Positions 32,826 through 43,879 of a stretch of DNA of 64,000 nucleotides are shown here, one piece after another. Within the stretch, counting starts at the first letter, position 1; every line of letters starts with the position of its first letter. The position numbers were made by a program, and so were the translations under genes. The notes beneath the pieces are model-generated. The model saw only the letters and a list, made by a program, of their open reading frames with translations. It searched no databases and had not been told where the DNA came from. The DNA lies in contig JAKSZP010012186.1 of NCBI GenBank assembly GCA_022478985.1, positions 29,033 to 93,032 of the forward strand, given 5' to 3'. The stretch is from Massospora cicadina (taxonomy: Eukaryota; Entomophthoromycota; Entomophthoromycetes; Entomophthorales; Entomophthoraceae).

Positions 32826-33683
32826 TGTCAGACTTCGCCTTAATTTAGGTGAAGCCTCAACTTTAGTGTTACAAGATATTAGTTTTAATCAAAGTCAACT
32901 TTACTATTATTAGTATCAACATCAGTTTTTAATTTTTATTCAATAATAAATTGGGGTTAAAGCCAAATATCATTATAATTTATCTTACTATTGTTTTAAT
33001 AAGCCTAATGCCCAAAAATAACAAATATTTTATTTTCAAGCACTAAGCAATTTCCCATAACAACACTGAGTTTACGACCTAACAAAATCTGGAAAATTGC
33101 CCCATAAGTGTTCCACTGGCTTATGAGTTAGGGAAAAATGCCTGAGCTGAGTTACTATTCATCCTAATATTAGTCCTGAGGATTTATTCAGTGTTTAACT
33201 CCACTATTCACCTCATTAATCGCCTCATGCCACATATTATGCCTTATCACCTATTGGCTTCCTGATAACAGATAATGGAATTCAATTAACTGTGTTACCA
33301 TTTTTGGTTCCAGTCCAGCCTTCAACAAGGAATCCTGATCTGCTCCCACTCTGAACCTGAACTGTGCCATCGCCTCCTGCATTTCTGAATCTCCTTCCAC
33401 TCTCACACGTGTATTCACCTATCACTCAATACATTCCTGATTTTCCAAAGGTACTTAAATACTACCCATTTTATTAAAAAATTCCTTTTTATAACACATA
33501 TTTTTTTTTAAAGTCCAATCCTCTTGGACTGAAATATCTCCAGCCTACTAAAAACTGCTAGGAACCTCTGAACCTCTAGAAAAGGTTAAGTTACAACCTA
33601 AGTTGTCCTGCCTGGCACCCATGAATAGCCAATCAATATTTTATTTACCCTTGGCATGTTGCCATGAGAGTGCAAAGACAAGA
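32826..33683 (+). repeat. B 5' LTR
   Basis: About 858 bp; aligns with 49657-50503 throughout (CACTAAGCAATTTCCCATAA, TCTATTGGCTTCCTGATAAC-type blocks). Near the start, CTTCGCCT...AGGTGAAG forms a short imperfect palindrome, also kept in the 3' LTR. Confidence 0.88.
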
Positions 33684-33685
33684 TC

Positions 33686-33703
33686 TGGCGTTCACTACAG
33701 GGG
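33686..33703 (+). other. B primer-binding site
   Basis: TGGCGTTCACTACAGGGG, two changes from the A2/C form. Confidence 0.7.
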
Positions 33704-33983
33704 CACTTTAAGTTGCAACTGTGAAAATATCGATCACCCTTAAGACAACAAGTTTATCCACCTAAAAAATCATAACAGGATGAAAAAGAAGCCTTTCTAA
33801 CTTGCATATATGAGCTGGGCCTACTTTTGGAAATTTGACCAAATTTAAACCTACATGGATGTCACAAGTGCTATGGACAGGTTGAGCCATGCATTAAATG
33901 AAATGATGATGACAGCAATGGAATAAATGGAAAGTGAAATCAAATGGGTACTTGACTTACGCTTATGTTAAAAACAGCTTAAT

Positions 33984-34433
33984 ATGATAAAGGATTATGC
34001 TGAAGATGCCACTGGACAAAGTGCATATTTTGACTTTGAAATCAAAAATAACAAAGTGGCAAGGAAAGAATTAGATTTAGTCTATGATGCTATGAACCAT
34101 GATACTTTTACTTTAATGCTTGAGCAACTCTTGAGTGAGCGCTGCCAAAAGTACCCACCTATCCCAGAGAAAGCTTAAAATAAGTTACTAAAACTTGGGC
34201 TTATCTCAGTAAAATAAAAAATTCTTGCTGTTCTCTCAGTTTCCTGCAATGAAGATCTCCAAGATGAATTTGGTTTGGCTATAGCTATTAATTCAGATGT
34301 TACTGACGCAGAAGTCCAAGAAGGTCTTAGGTTAATTTTCAGCCAACCCAGAACCTCCTGACGAGTAAAATAATGCAGATGAACTAATAAATTGCATCTC
34401 TGCTTTACTTCCTGATGCTGAGGCTCACATTCG
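33984..34433 (+). pseudogene. B coding remnant, N-terminal (gag-like?)
   Basis: Open from 33984 to 34178 (MIKDYAEDATGQSAYFDFEI, LMLEQLLSERCQKYPP). After a frame change it continues with AVLSVSCNEDLQDEFGLAI, SDVTDAEVQEGLR and ELINCISALLPDAEAHIR, stopping where element C is inserted. The helical, charged character and the place after the primer site fit Gag, but I recognise no family motif. Confidence 0.45.
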
Positions 34434-34435
34434 CT

Positions 34436-35181
34436 TGTAGGAATCAGCCTATGGTGCTCGCTGGTGCTTATGCACTGGATCCCACAAAAGTTTTAATAAA
34501 ATTTGATAAATATACAACAATAAAAACTTGGGTTTTTTATTTTTATATTAGCAGTGTGGGGTCAATGAAAAAGCAATCCTCTCAATATCTGACCACTCTA
34601 TATTTAAACAGTATTGAACGTCAGAGAGAATTTAATAGTAAGTTTGGTACAGCTTGTTACCATCCAAGCTATGAAATATGTTAAAGTAGCCTATCAGCTC
34701 ATATCACTTGCTTCACCTGGGCTGTAAGATAGATGGGGTATTAATAGCTGGCATTACATACCTTTGAAGTAATGCTTTAATTATCTTCAGCCAATCCCCA
34801 TTAGTGGAAATTATTTTAGCTTGGGGGACCCCCACCACGCCTATAAAGGGGGTGGGTCCCTGCATAGGTGCATGAAGGGACCTGTTGGTGGCTGGGAGAG
34901 TTCCATTCAATGGACGCCCCAGGGTCCGCAGCATGGACAGAGAAATCTGACTGCTCGACTTACTGGTTGTTGCCTTAGAATTTATCAAAATCATGTTACC
35001 CCAATTTGCGGGTTCCACTAAGAATTGACCAAGGTCTTTTGGTCAACAATATTATTAATATTATTAAATTTGTACTTATAATTATCAGAAAATCATAAAT
35101 GGCTGACATTTCCCCTTTTTGGCCAGTTTTGACTCAAAATTTTTTTTTCTTTGTAGCTGAGAGGGCAAATGTCTTACATCA
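34436..35181 (-). repeat. C 3' LTR
   Basis: 746 bp, closely similar to 39994-40742. Element-sense TGATGT...TACA. A purine tract (GAAGGGG on the minus strand) abuts it at 35182-35188. Confidence 0.9.
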
Positions 35182-36260
35182 CCCCTTCAAAAATGTTGGG
35201 GGGAAATTAAGGCTGAAGGAAGCAGCCATGTACTCGATTGATGGTGATCCCAGTAGCCAGAGAATTTATGGATACTTACTAACTCTTTTATAGGTGATGG
35301 TGAAGGGACCTTCCCAGATTGATCCAAGCTTACCGCTTCTAGGAGCGATGTGGTTATGGTAGTATAATACCATATCAGATACCATCTAGTACTAAAAAAA
35401 TACCATATCAGATACTTGTAATGTAGGCAGGGGGGTTCGTAGCTCATTAGCAGCCTTCTCTTCTTTTGATACCGTTTTATCTAAATTAGTCATAGCATCA
35501 GATTGGAGTTGGATGATGCGCTGAGCTAATTTGCACATGACTTTTTTGGGTTCCTCAACTCTAGAGGAGTATACATCTTTAACTAATAGAGCAGGTATCC
35601 CTGGTTCCATCCCATATAAGACACAAAATGGGGACTTTTTCAAGATCCTATGATAACTGATCTGGTAAGCCATAAGGGCACTGGTAAGAATTGATCCCAG
35701 TGGAGAGGATCATAGGAGACCATTTTCTGTAGAATGGAAACCAAGGTTCCATTAGATCTTTCCATTGTCCCATTTGTGGAGGAATTATATGGAGCTGAGA
35801 AAAGTTGCTGGGCTCCCATAGATGTGGTCAGGATTTTGACTACTCTGGAGGTGAAGTTCTTACCATTATTGCAGAGATTTTGTGGACAGCCATGTCGAGT
35901 GAAAATGTTTTGAAGCAAAAAGGTGGCTGTAGCCTTGCCCGTTTGGGAAGGGATGGCCACGGCTTCAACCAACTTAGTGAAGTGGTCAATATCTACAAGG
36001 ATAAATCGGTTGCCACTAGTTGTCTGAGGGAGGGGACCAACTACATCCAGACTGATAGTGTGGAATGGTTGTTGTAAAGTAGTTGGTTGATACTGAACCT
36101 AGCCTTGAAACCGAATTGCTTCTTACAAGTAAGGCAGGATTCCAAGACGTCCACAATAGATTCCATCATTCTATCCCAATAAAGATGATCCTTAATTCAC
36201 TCAAGTTTTCATGGCCCCTCCATGACCTAGAGTGGAGTGAGCTTCTAGGATAGCAGGTAC
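35182..36260 (-). pseudogene. C integrase
   Basis: From right to left: a degenerate zinc-finger region (about 36260-36110), then a core open at 35972-35640 with HGCPQNLCNNGKNFTSRVV and SAPYNSSTNGTMERSNGTL. The second catalytic Asp block (DNG) reads NNG while the Glu region (MERSNG) is kept. The C-terminal part follows at 35673-35392 (SPFCVLYGMEPGIPALLV). An ultrashort retroposon at 35383 breaks the tail. Integration activity would be lost. Confidence 0.87.
35383..35398 (+). mobile_element. Ultrashort retroposon, copy 4 (~16 bp)
   Basis: CATCTAGTACTAAAAA between 17-bp repeats AATACCATATCAGATAC (35366-35382 and 35399-35415). Same sequence and 5' end as copy 1, but at an unrelated site. Confidence 0.85.
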
Positions 36261-36269
36261 GTGTTACAA

Positions 36270-36790
36270 GGGTCAAAGGTAAGGCAGCCATTTTGCCCCC
36301 ACCTGCTTATACAATTTCTTATTCTCCATTTTGGTGTTATGGGAGTGCTGGGCTAACATCTTAAGTACAGGTTCATCTTCATCTTCCAAGTCATCAGGGG
36401 TCATTGAGAGGTCATATAACCTCTCCGCCTTACTATTATCTAAGTGAAGGACTGGTAGCTGAGTCAATCCATCAACATTATGTGACGGGTTCCAGCACGG
36501 TGTCCAATCTTCATGTCATAATGCTGGAGCTTTAGAGCCCAGAGAGCTAACTGGACAGTAGGATCTTTCATGTTCTGTAATCATTTTAGGGATACGTGGT
36601 CAAAAATTACAGTAAAGGTAGTTCCATATAGGAAAGGGCGGTAGTGCTTTACAGCTAACAGAACAACAAGGAACTCCTTCTCCATTAAACTGTAGTTACG
36701 TTCAGCATTTGACAGGATTTTACTAAAATAAGATGCTGAATGATCAACATTGTTTTCATCCAATTGGGCTAAGATGGCCCCAACGTCATA
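36270..36790 (-). pseudogene. C RNase H
   Basis: Frame 36763-36581 (MDENNVDHSASYFSKILSNA, YSLMEKEFLVVLLAVKHY, FTVIFDH) carries the conserved E of the EKE helix and the catalytic DH. Left of it, 36467-36273 continues into the spacer before integrase (LPVLHLDNSKAERLYDLS). Frameshifts separate the parts. Confidence 0.85.
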
Positions 36791-36800
36791 GTCTGAAGCG

Positions 36801-38237
36801 TCAATAAGTAAAGATGAAGGGTTTATTATAATCTGGGTGCCATAGGATAGGGCGTTGTTGTAGAAGTTGCTTCAGCGTCTCAAAAGCAGCCTTCTGTTCC
36901 GCACCCCACTGAAAAGGAAAGTTCTTGGTCAATAGGCAGACAAGAGGCCCTCTGAGTTGAACAAAATTAGGGATGAACTGGTGGTAATATACCATCATCC
37001 ATAGAAATACCTGAAGATCCCTTGAGTTTTAGGGGGAGGCATTTTGGCGATTGCTTTGACCTTATCTTGGATTGGTTGAATTCCCTTTTGAGAAATGGAA
37101 TGGCCGAGGAAATCCAGTTTCTTTTGAAAGAAAGTACACTTTAAAGTTTTAACTTGAGATGCGTGGCGGCTCCCCCTTTTGGGTTGGGCACCACTAGTAC
37201 TAGAAAAAGGAATTTTAACTTGATATTTGACTTACGTAGGCATTGAAACACCTCCTTCAAGTGATCTATATGTTCATTAAAAGTTTTTGAAAATACTGTG
37301 ATATCATCGAGGTAGACAATAATGCAACTTAATTTCAAGTCCTGCATGATATGATTCATTGCACGCTGGAAAGTTGCAGGTGCGTTGACCAACCCTTGAG
37401 ATAGTCAGGTTGGTTGGAAGAGACCCTCACTACAAATGAGAGCACATTTCTCCTGGTATTCAGGGGAGAGATCCATTTTCCAATAGCCACTGGCCAAGTC
37501 CATGGCGGAGAAGAAGTTAGAGCCAGAGAGTTGGGCCAAGGCGTTGTCAATGTGAGGGAGAGGATAGCTATCCTTTTTCGCGAGGTTTTTAAACTTAGGG
37601 TAGTCAATGACTATCTGATGTCCTCCGTTTTTCTTTTTTATTAGCAGGAGAGGGGAAGACCAGGGGCTTTGTGAAGGAACTAGCAACCCTGCGTCTAGTA
37701 ACTGCTGAGGCTCTGTCCTCATTTGTTTTTCCACTTTTGATTTGTGGTAAGGCTTTGACCAAATGTGATGGGCATCACCCACATCAATGGAGTGGCACCA
37801 GCCCTTCATGTGGCCATAGTCGTTATCTGATTTGTAGAATAGGTCACTATAGTCACTGAGGAGAGAGTGAGCATTTTTCAGCTCATCTGGGGTCAGCGCG
37901 TCTGAGATAAGGACGTTGGGTAAGGTACACACCAGGTTATCCGATGGCAGGCCCATATCCATCATGGAACCAATAGATTGAATTCGTTCAAACCCTCCAC
38001 AGGGACTAACAAGACTCTGCCGATACCCTGGTGTTTTTTTTACAGCTATGTTCTTTGAGGTGAGGTTCCCCAGTAGCAAAGTAATAGGCCTTTAGCAAGC
38101 TGGGTCAAGAATGCCAGGAAATACCAGAGGTTCCAAGGACTAACACCCTCAATACTAATGAGGTGCAACAAACAGTAGCGTGAGATTTGAAGCGAGACTT
38201 TTGTATCAACCACTCGTTGTTCACCAGGCTTAATCAC
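36801..38237 (-). pseudogene. C reverse transcriptase and linker
   Basis: The linker at 38237-38046 starts IKPGEQRVVDTKVSLQIS. The long frame 38079-37405 (224 codons) contains PSQSPWSSPLLLIKKKNGGH, YPKFKNLAKKDSYPLPHIDN and FFSAMDLASGYWKMDLSP. The palm continues at 37392-37141 with VNAPATFQRAMNHI and IIVYLDDITVFSKTF, an intact YLDD. The connection is at 36998-36801 (YYHQFIPNFVQLRGPL). A 55-bp retroposon (37158-37212) splits the thumb, and at least three frame changes occur. Confidence 0.9.
37158..37212 (+). mobile_element. Ultrashort retroposon, copy 5 (~55 bp)
   Basis: Starts GATGCGTGGCGGCTCCCCC and ends GGGCACCACTAGTACTAG with an A-rich tail. Flanked by TTTTAACTTGA (37147-37157 and 37213-37223). 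Longest copy. Confidence 0.82.
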
Positions 38238-38247
38238 GACCTCATCT

Positions 38248-38768
38248 TCAGCATAAAAAGGATACTTTTACTAGTATCCACTGAATTGGGAAATTTCTTT
38301 GTGTTGCGCAAGAAGTGGTATAAGACAAGGGTATAGCTGAGAGGGGGTATTCAACCAGGCAAGAGTATTCGTGCTTACTGGATCTTTTATTGGATAAGAC
38401 TAATAGGACTTCATAATTGAGTAACGAGAGGTAACTTCTCTTCAGGTTGATTGTTCCCTCATACTCAATCATAAATTGAGTGCCGATGAGCATATCATAC
38501 GCTTTGTTATTTAAAGCCACAGCAAGGGCTGATAAAATAAGCTTCCCAACTTGAATTGGAAGGGAAGAATGTGCAATAGCTGGGTACTGATGGGGCCAGA
38601 GGTTCCAAATTCTTGCGCATAACCCAAGTCAGACGCTAGCTTTATCTTCTTGATAAGCTTAGTGGAGATCACGTTGACTGGGGAGACAGTGTCCAGGATG
38701 GCCAGTATTCGGACCTTTTGAATGACCACTTCAACCTTAATAAGTGCTCCTATAAAGTTAGGTGACAA
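38248..38768 (-). pseudogene. C aspartic protease
   Basis: Frame 38768-38511 holds ILAILDTVSPVNVISTKLI: DTG has become DTV. After a frameshift, 38520-38248 has ALNNKAYDMLIGTQFMIEY, the second conserved block. Same layout as A1 and D. Confidence 0.87.
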
Positions 38769-38935
38769 AGCTAAGACCTCCTTGAGCCGTAAGGTGGAGG
38801 TAGTTTTTTAGAAGTCTCTAGGTAGTTATTCATAATGGACCTTATGGGATGAACGTGCTGGAGAGGTCAAATCAATCCAGCTAAGAATTGGTCACCATCG
38901 CTGGCAGTGTCAATCACTTTTGAACACAATAGAAT

Positions 38936-39960
38936 TTAACTGAGGTACGTTTCCTTAGAAATGGTGGTCTCGTCTACTCCTTCAGCGTTCAAATGATCAG
39001 GAACCACTATCTCTGCGGGGGCTCCCAATATATAGTAACCAGCATCATCATAACCCCCCTCAGACTCATCCCCAAGGGTATTCTCAACAACTGGCAAGGC
39101 CGCGATGGAGGTAGAAGAGATAGCCACAGGAGATTGAAGAGCCTTGGGGCACGCTTTTACCAGCTTAGCTAGAGGGGTAGGCACAGCAGCTTTAGTGAGC
39201 TTGTGCAGACGGATGGTTGCTATTACCTTACAGGGCTTTGGTTCATAAGAGGGAGTGATAACCTTTTTTAGTTGTACGGAGGGAGCGGGTTTTGTAGGGA
39301 GAATAGGCACAGGAAGTCTTACTCCCAACTGATCAACTAGCGGTAGCTCCTCAATAGTGAGAGCTGGAGGGTTTACCTCAGCTTCCTTGCTTGTTGTACA
39401 TGAATGCAAGTTGGCAACATCTACTAATGCCTCTTTTAGATCACGGATAATTTTGAAATGGCGTTTCACTGAGATAATATGCCTGACTAGAGAGGGCTGA
39501 GAAGCTAACCCAGTTAACAGGGCAGCAATAGCATCATTAAGGGTGAGCATGTTAGAGGTTGTAAACCTTTGCGCAGCGAGGTAAAATCGTTTAGTAAAGG
39601 CAAGGACGGTTCACCCTCATACATGCTAAGGCGCATAAAAGCCTGTTTTTCCCTAAGTAGACTCTGCTTTGATCCAAATTAAGTCAAAAGAGCCTCCTTC
39701 ACCTCTGCCAAAGTGTGCGAAGGGTCCAGTTAAGTTACTATCCTCTCTTGTGCTAGGCGGCTTAAACAAGGAAGCATGTGTTAAACTTTCTTTTTATCAG
39801 TTGTGCCATAAATGGCAGCTTCATAAACGTACAAGAAAGTAGCAATGCTTCCTTCGCCAGGGGTGTATTTGTCTTTTAAAGGGAGTTTAAAGGGCGCTGC
39901 TCCAGCTCTTCAAGATGGGATAAGGCGCTGGTGAGTTGCTTCTCAAGAGCAAAGTTCTGG
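38936..39960 (-). pseudogene. C gag (capsid)
   Basis: Minus reading from 39960: EKQLTSALSHLEELEQRPF, then capsid-like helices FLYVYEAAIYGTTDKKKV, LSRLAQERIVT, LAEVKEALLT and REKQAFMRLSMYEGEPSL. A 204-codon open frame follows (39550-38936) with LNDAIAALLTGLASQPSLVR and a Pro-rich tail ending just before protease. This is the clearest Gag in the window. Two or three stops in the N-terminal half. Confidence 0.82.
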
Positions 39961-39972
39961 TTATACAGGGAT

Positions 39973-39990
39973 CCCCTGTAGTGAGCACCA
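39973..39990 (-). other. C primer-binding site
   Basis: Minus-strand TGGTGCTCACTACAGGGG, separated from the LTR by three bases. Confidence 0.8.
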
Positions 39991-39993
39991 TCT

Positions 39994-40742
39994 TGTAGGA
40001 ATCTAGCTTATAGTGCTCGCTGGTACATACGCCACTGGATCCCACAAAAGTATCAATAAAATTTTATAAATATACACTAATAAAAACTTAGGTTTTTTAT
40101 GTTTTTATTAGCAGTGTGGGGTCAAAGAGAAAAAGCAATCCCCTCATTATCTGACCATTCTATATACAAAACAGTATTGAACATCAGAGAAAATTTACTA
40201 GTAAGTTTGGTACGGCTTGTTACTGTCCAAATTAGGAAATATGTTAAAGTAGCCTATCAAAGCTTGGATCACTTGCTTTGCCTGGGCTGTACAATGAATG
40301 GGGAATTGACAGCTGGCATTACATAGCCATGCGGTAATGCTTTAATTAGCTTCAACCAATCCCCATTAGCGGAAATATTTTACCTCAAGGACCCCCACCA
40401 CACCTATAAAAGGGGTGGGTCCCCACGTAGGTGCATGAAGGGGCCTGTTGGTGGCTGGGAGAATTCCATTCAATGGATGCCCCAGGGTTTGCGGCATGGT
40501 CAGAGAAATCTGATTGTTCAACTTCTTAGTTGTTGCCTTATATTTATTGAAATCTTGTTACCCCAATTTGTGGGGTTCCACCAAGAATTGACCAAGGTCT
40601 TTTGGTCAACAATATTGTTAATATTATTAAATTCGTACTTAGAATCATAAGAAATTGTAAAATGCCTGACATTTCCCTTTTCATCTGTTTTTGACCCAAA
40701 ACATTTTTTCTTTGTAGCTGAGAGGGCAAATGTCTGACATCA
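39994..40742 (-). repeat. C 5' LTR
   Basis: 749 bp, pair of 34436-35181. Contains the palindrome TTGACCAA-N6-TTGGTCAA and a GGACCCCCACC...GGGGTGGGTCC hairpin with a TATA-like loop, both kept in the other LTR. Confidence 0.9.
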
Positions 40743-40990
40743 CCCAAACATCCTAACTGAAACAAATGTTTTATCGCCAAAATTATTCTCCTCTTCTGAT
40801 TATCAAAAACATTCCAACTTTGCTTGGCCCAGCTGAGCCAAGTACCTCTGCAACTAAATTAGTCACCTTGAAATTAAGCCACATGAAAAACTTAAAACCT
40901 GATAATAGTGAAGTCCAAAAATTCTGCGTCTAAGCTGAGGTATCCTCTTGATAAAATCAGGCTCACTGAACAAGATACCTCCACTCTTAC

Positions 40991-41603
40991 TTTTGGGTTT
41001 AAGGGAAACGCACTGATATGGGTAAAACTCTAAAGTGCCTTAATTCACAACATGACCAATGGAGATCCACTGTTTTAAGTGATAAAAAATTGATAAGGAC
41101 AAAAAACTCCTAAAAGATCATTTGAAATCCCAAACCCTTTCCAAATCCGCTAATTTACCTGACAAAGACGCTAAATTATTTGACATAGATCTTGTCTTTC
41201 AGTGGTTACTGGAATCTGCCGCCGCAATCAAGAAAGACCAAGTATGCTGAAAGTCTTTGTATTCCACTTTGCTGCTCAAGAGATCTCCATACCTGACTCA
41301 ATTCCAATTTTCTTGTAAGGCCTATCCTACGCAATCCCAATATTCACACAGCATATTATTATCTCCAATTTATAGTCAATAAAGATATTCAGTTTTGCCT
41401 AGTTATAATTTTAGAGGTATTTGCCTGTTTTTATACAGAGCTCCTGCCTGTTTGAGCGAACTGTGATTGCCTTAACGACGCATTTCTATTGAGAGATTGT
41501 CTTAAAAGAAGTAACCCTAAGAGATTTCCGCTGAAGTTACATTTGAATAAAAATCAAGTATTTTTCAAAAGTTTGGCCTTCATAAAAAACAACAAATATT
41601 ATA
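40991..41603 (+). repeat. D 5' LTR (probable)
   Basis: Aligns with 47340-47952 across its length. Has TATA-like and CAATAAAGATA signals near 41370 and 41383. Some of it also reads like Gag in one frame, so a duplicated gag segment is the alternative. Confidence 0.7.
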
Positions 41604-41605
41604 AC

Positions 41606-41622
41606 TGGTGCTTTCTACCAGG
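41606..41622 (+). other. D primer-binding site
   Basis: TGGTGCTTTCTACCAGG. It shares only the first seven bases with the A2/C site, so a different tRNA is likely. Confidence 0.55.
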
Positions 41623-41659
41623 TCCTTCCAAGGCTACCTGGTGAAGACCTATCTTCAGG

Positions 41660-43870
41660 ATGAATAATCCCAGTGACGACATCTCTACCATTATGGAAGA
41701 ACATGAGTTTTACCAGATGAGTCATTACCAACAACTAAGATACGCCTCTACCTCACACACAAGAGCTTGAATTAAATGCGACCATGACCCAACTATTTCA
41801 CCCCCAGACAATTTACTTTATCAAATACAGGCTGCCAATGTTGCTGACACTGTATCAGCGTCATTGGCTGGAACTATCACCCCTGGTGGGAGGTTCAGCC
41901 ATAGCCACTCTGCTCAGATTGCTAACAGCATGACACATCTATATTCCTCACCTGACCTTCCTAGTAACGAAGTAGGAGTAGCCCAAACGGAAACCTACTT
42001 TAAGTTACTCGTTCATCCCATCTTACAATATCAAATGCAGTTACTTGGACTACATCACTTTGAATTCCAATGGCAACTCGGACTTTCTCATCAAATTCAC
42101 GCCAAGCTTCTTGAATTGAATGAAGCTGCGTCTAATTCTGGTTGAGACAATTGCAAGGCCATTCTGGACAATTTCTGGGAGATCAACGAATGTAACGCCA
42201 CTTGGCCCAGATTGACACTGGAGTCATCTGATATCTGCAAGGTGAACTTTCCCAGTGGATGTTCCATACAGATACTGACATGGACCAACGAGTGGAACGC
42301 ATTTTATCTAATCTCATTGACCAAATCTTTGAGACCTGCCAAACCACTGATTCCCAAATCGCCGCCTTCGATACCCATATTCAGCAGTTGAGCAAACAAA
42401 TTGCTATGCAGCCGATCCAGGAAGCTATTATTCAGATAAACCTCCTGGCGAAACTGGACCTTTTGTGAAGAAAGTAAAACAAGGACCCCTGGACCTGAAG
42501 AACCTCGTGGTCCTCCTACATCCTCTACACCTGTTGGTCCTCCCTTTGGTGAGAACTACAAAACTCAGATTAAGGCTCTTGAGCAAAATCTAAAAATGGT
42601 GGCCCAAGGAGCAGAGATGACTATAAAAATGGATTATCTTGATATGGATCTAACCTTTATCTCTGTATACAATAAGTATGTTAAAATGAAAAAAACCTAT
42701 GTAAATCTGATTGACTCCTAAGACCAAGTGAACCGTCATGTTGAGCGGATGATGTTAATCTTCAGACAATTGAAGCTAAACAAGATAATCTATTCACTCA
42801 ATATGACCCTAAATCCACCAAGACCATAAAGCTCCATCAAATTTTATATACCTAGGCCTCGCTTACACTTGTCAATGATTTTCATACTGCTCTCCAGGAT
42901 GATATGGATGAATTCTGCCACCAATTTGACAAGGCTATTCCTCATACTTACATAGTATCAATAAAACCTTTGAATTCGAGCAACCACCTTCTCTGGCTAT
43001 CCATATTCTCTTTGAACCCATTGTATATTTTAAACCCAGATTTAAAGAGAAGTAAATTCCCAGGACTGAAACCATTCACTCCTACCTCAGTGTATACTAA
43101 GGTGAAATGGAACAAGCTATGGATAGTCAGAAATGGCAACTCATTCAGATCTATCTAGATGGCAAGGCTTGAAAAATCATGATGCCATACTTCAGGACAT
43201 GTACCACTTGGGCAGCTATAAAGGATGCCTTTATTAGATATTCGGAAGCAACATCTTCCTTTCTGACTGTAAACAGGCTTTAATGCAAAACCACCCAAGA
43301 TGTGTGGAAACCAACATTAGATTTGCCAAGCAGTTTATCATAAAGACCAGGCCTTGCATCCTGTGATTGAGTTTACTTAGATGGCGCCATCACAGCCATC
43401 CTCTCAGCATTTCAGCACATTACTAATCTGGTGCTCTATTTACAGAATGTCAAGAAGATATACAAGTCTATCCTTGATATTAAGGAATCTATAATGAAGT
43501 TACCTGAGCTGTGGAAGTGCGTCAACCATCTAATAAGAGGAATTAGCCTCACATACGTGCAGTCAGATGATTCCAGAAATTTAAACCCCATCATGACCCT
43601 TGCTCTTATTGTGGAATTTTTGCCATCAAGAAGACTCCAGTTGTAAGAAAATTGTCAATGAGGAGAAAATGGTGAAGTCAGATCAGGGTGCGAGTCACCC
43701 TCTAATGATGAAGCCACACCTCATTCTCAATTCATTGCTGCTCCACGCGCTAAATTCTACTTTCTATACAAACCTGAAAATTAGATGTTACAGACTCATT
43801 GACTTCATTTAAAGGTTTAACTTCTTCTTAATATGCCCTTTCTGGACCTCTTCCTTCAGGAAACTGAATT
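41660..43870 (+). pseudogene. D gag with Gly-Pro linker
   Basis: Begins near 41660 (MNNPSDDISTIMEEHEFY). The open frame 41864-42145 has QTETYFKLLVHPILQYQMQL and QWQLGLSHQIHAKLLELN. Helical sequence follows (about 42260-42465, QIFETCQTTDSQIAAFDTHI). A Gly-Pro-rich linker is at 42480-42555 (PGPEEPRGPPTSS), then a coiled-coil-like stretch (IKALEQNLKMVAQGAEMTIK) and a C-terminal part near 43431-43640. It matches E gag in having the Gly-Pro linker. Many stops. Confidence 0.6.
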
Positions 43871-43879
43871 TACTCAATC

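Larger units (their letters stand above)
34436..40742 (-). mobile_element. Ty3/gypsy element C, inserted in B
   Basis: Complete in outline: LTRs 34436-35181 (3') and 39994-40742 (5'), primer-binding site 39973-39990, gag, protease, RT, RNase H and integrase on the minus strand. It is the best preserved pol in the window. The B reading appears to resume at 40747 (PNILTETNVLSPKL). No clean target duplication is seen at the two outer edges. It carries two ultrashort retroposons (35383-35398 and 37158-37212). Confidence 0.88.
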
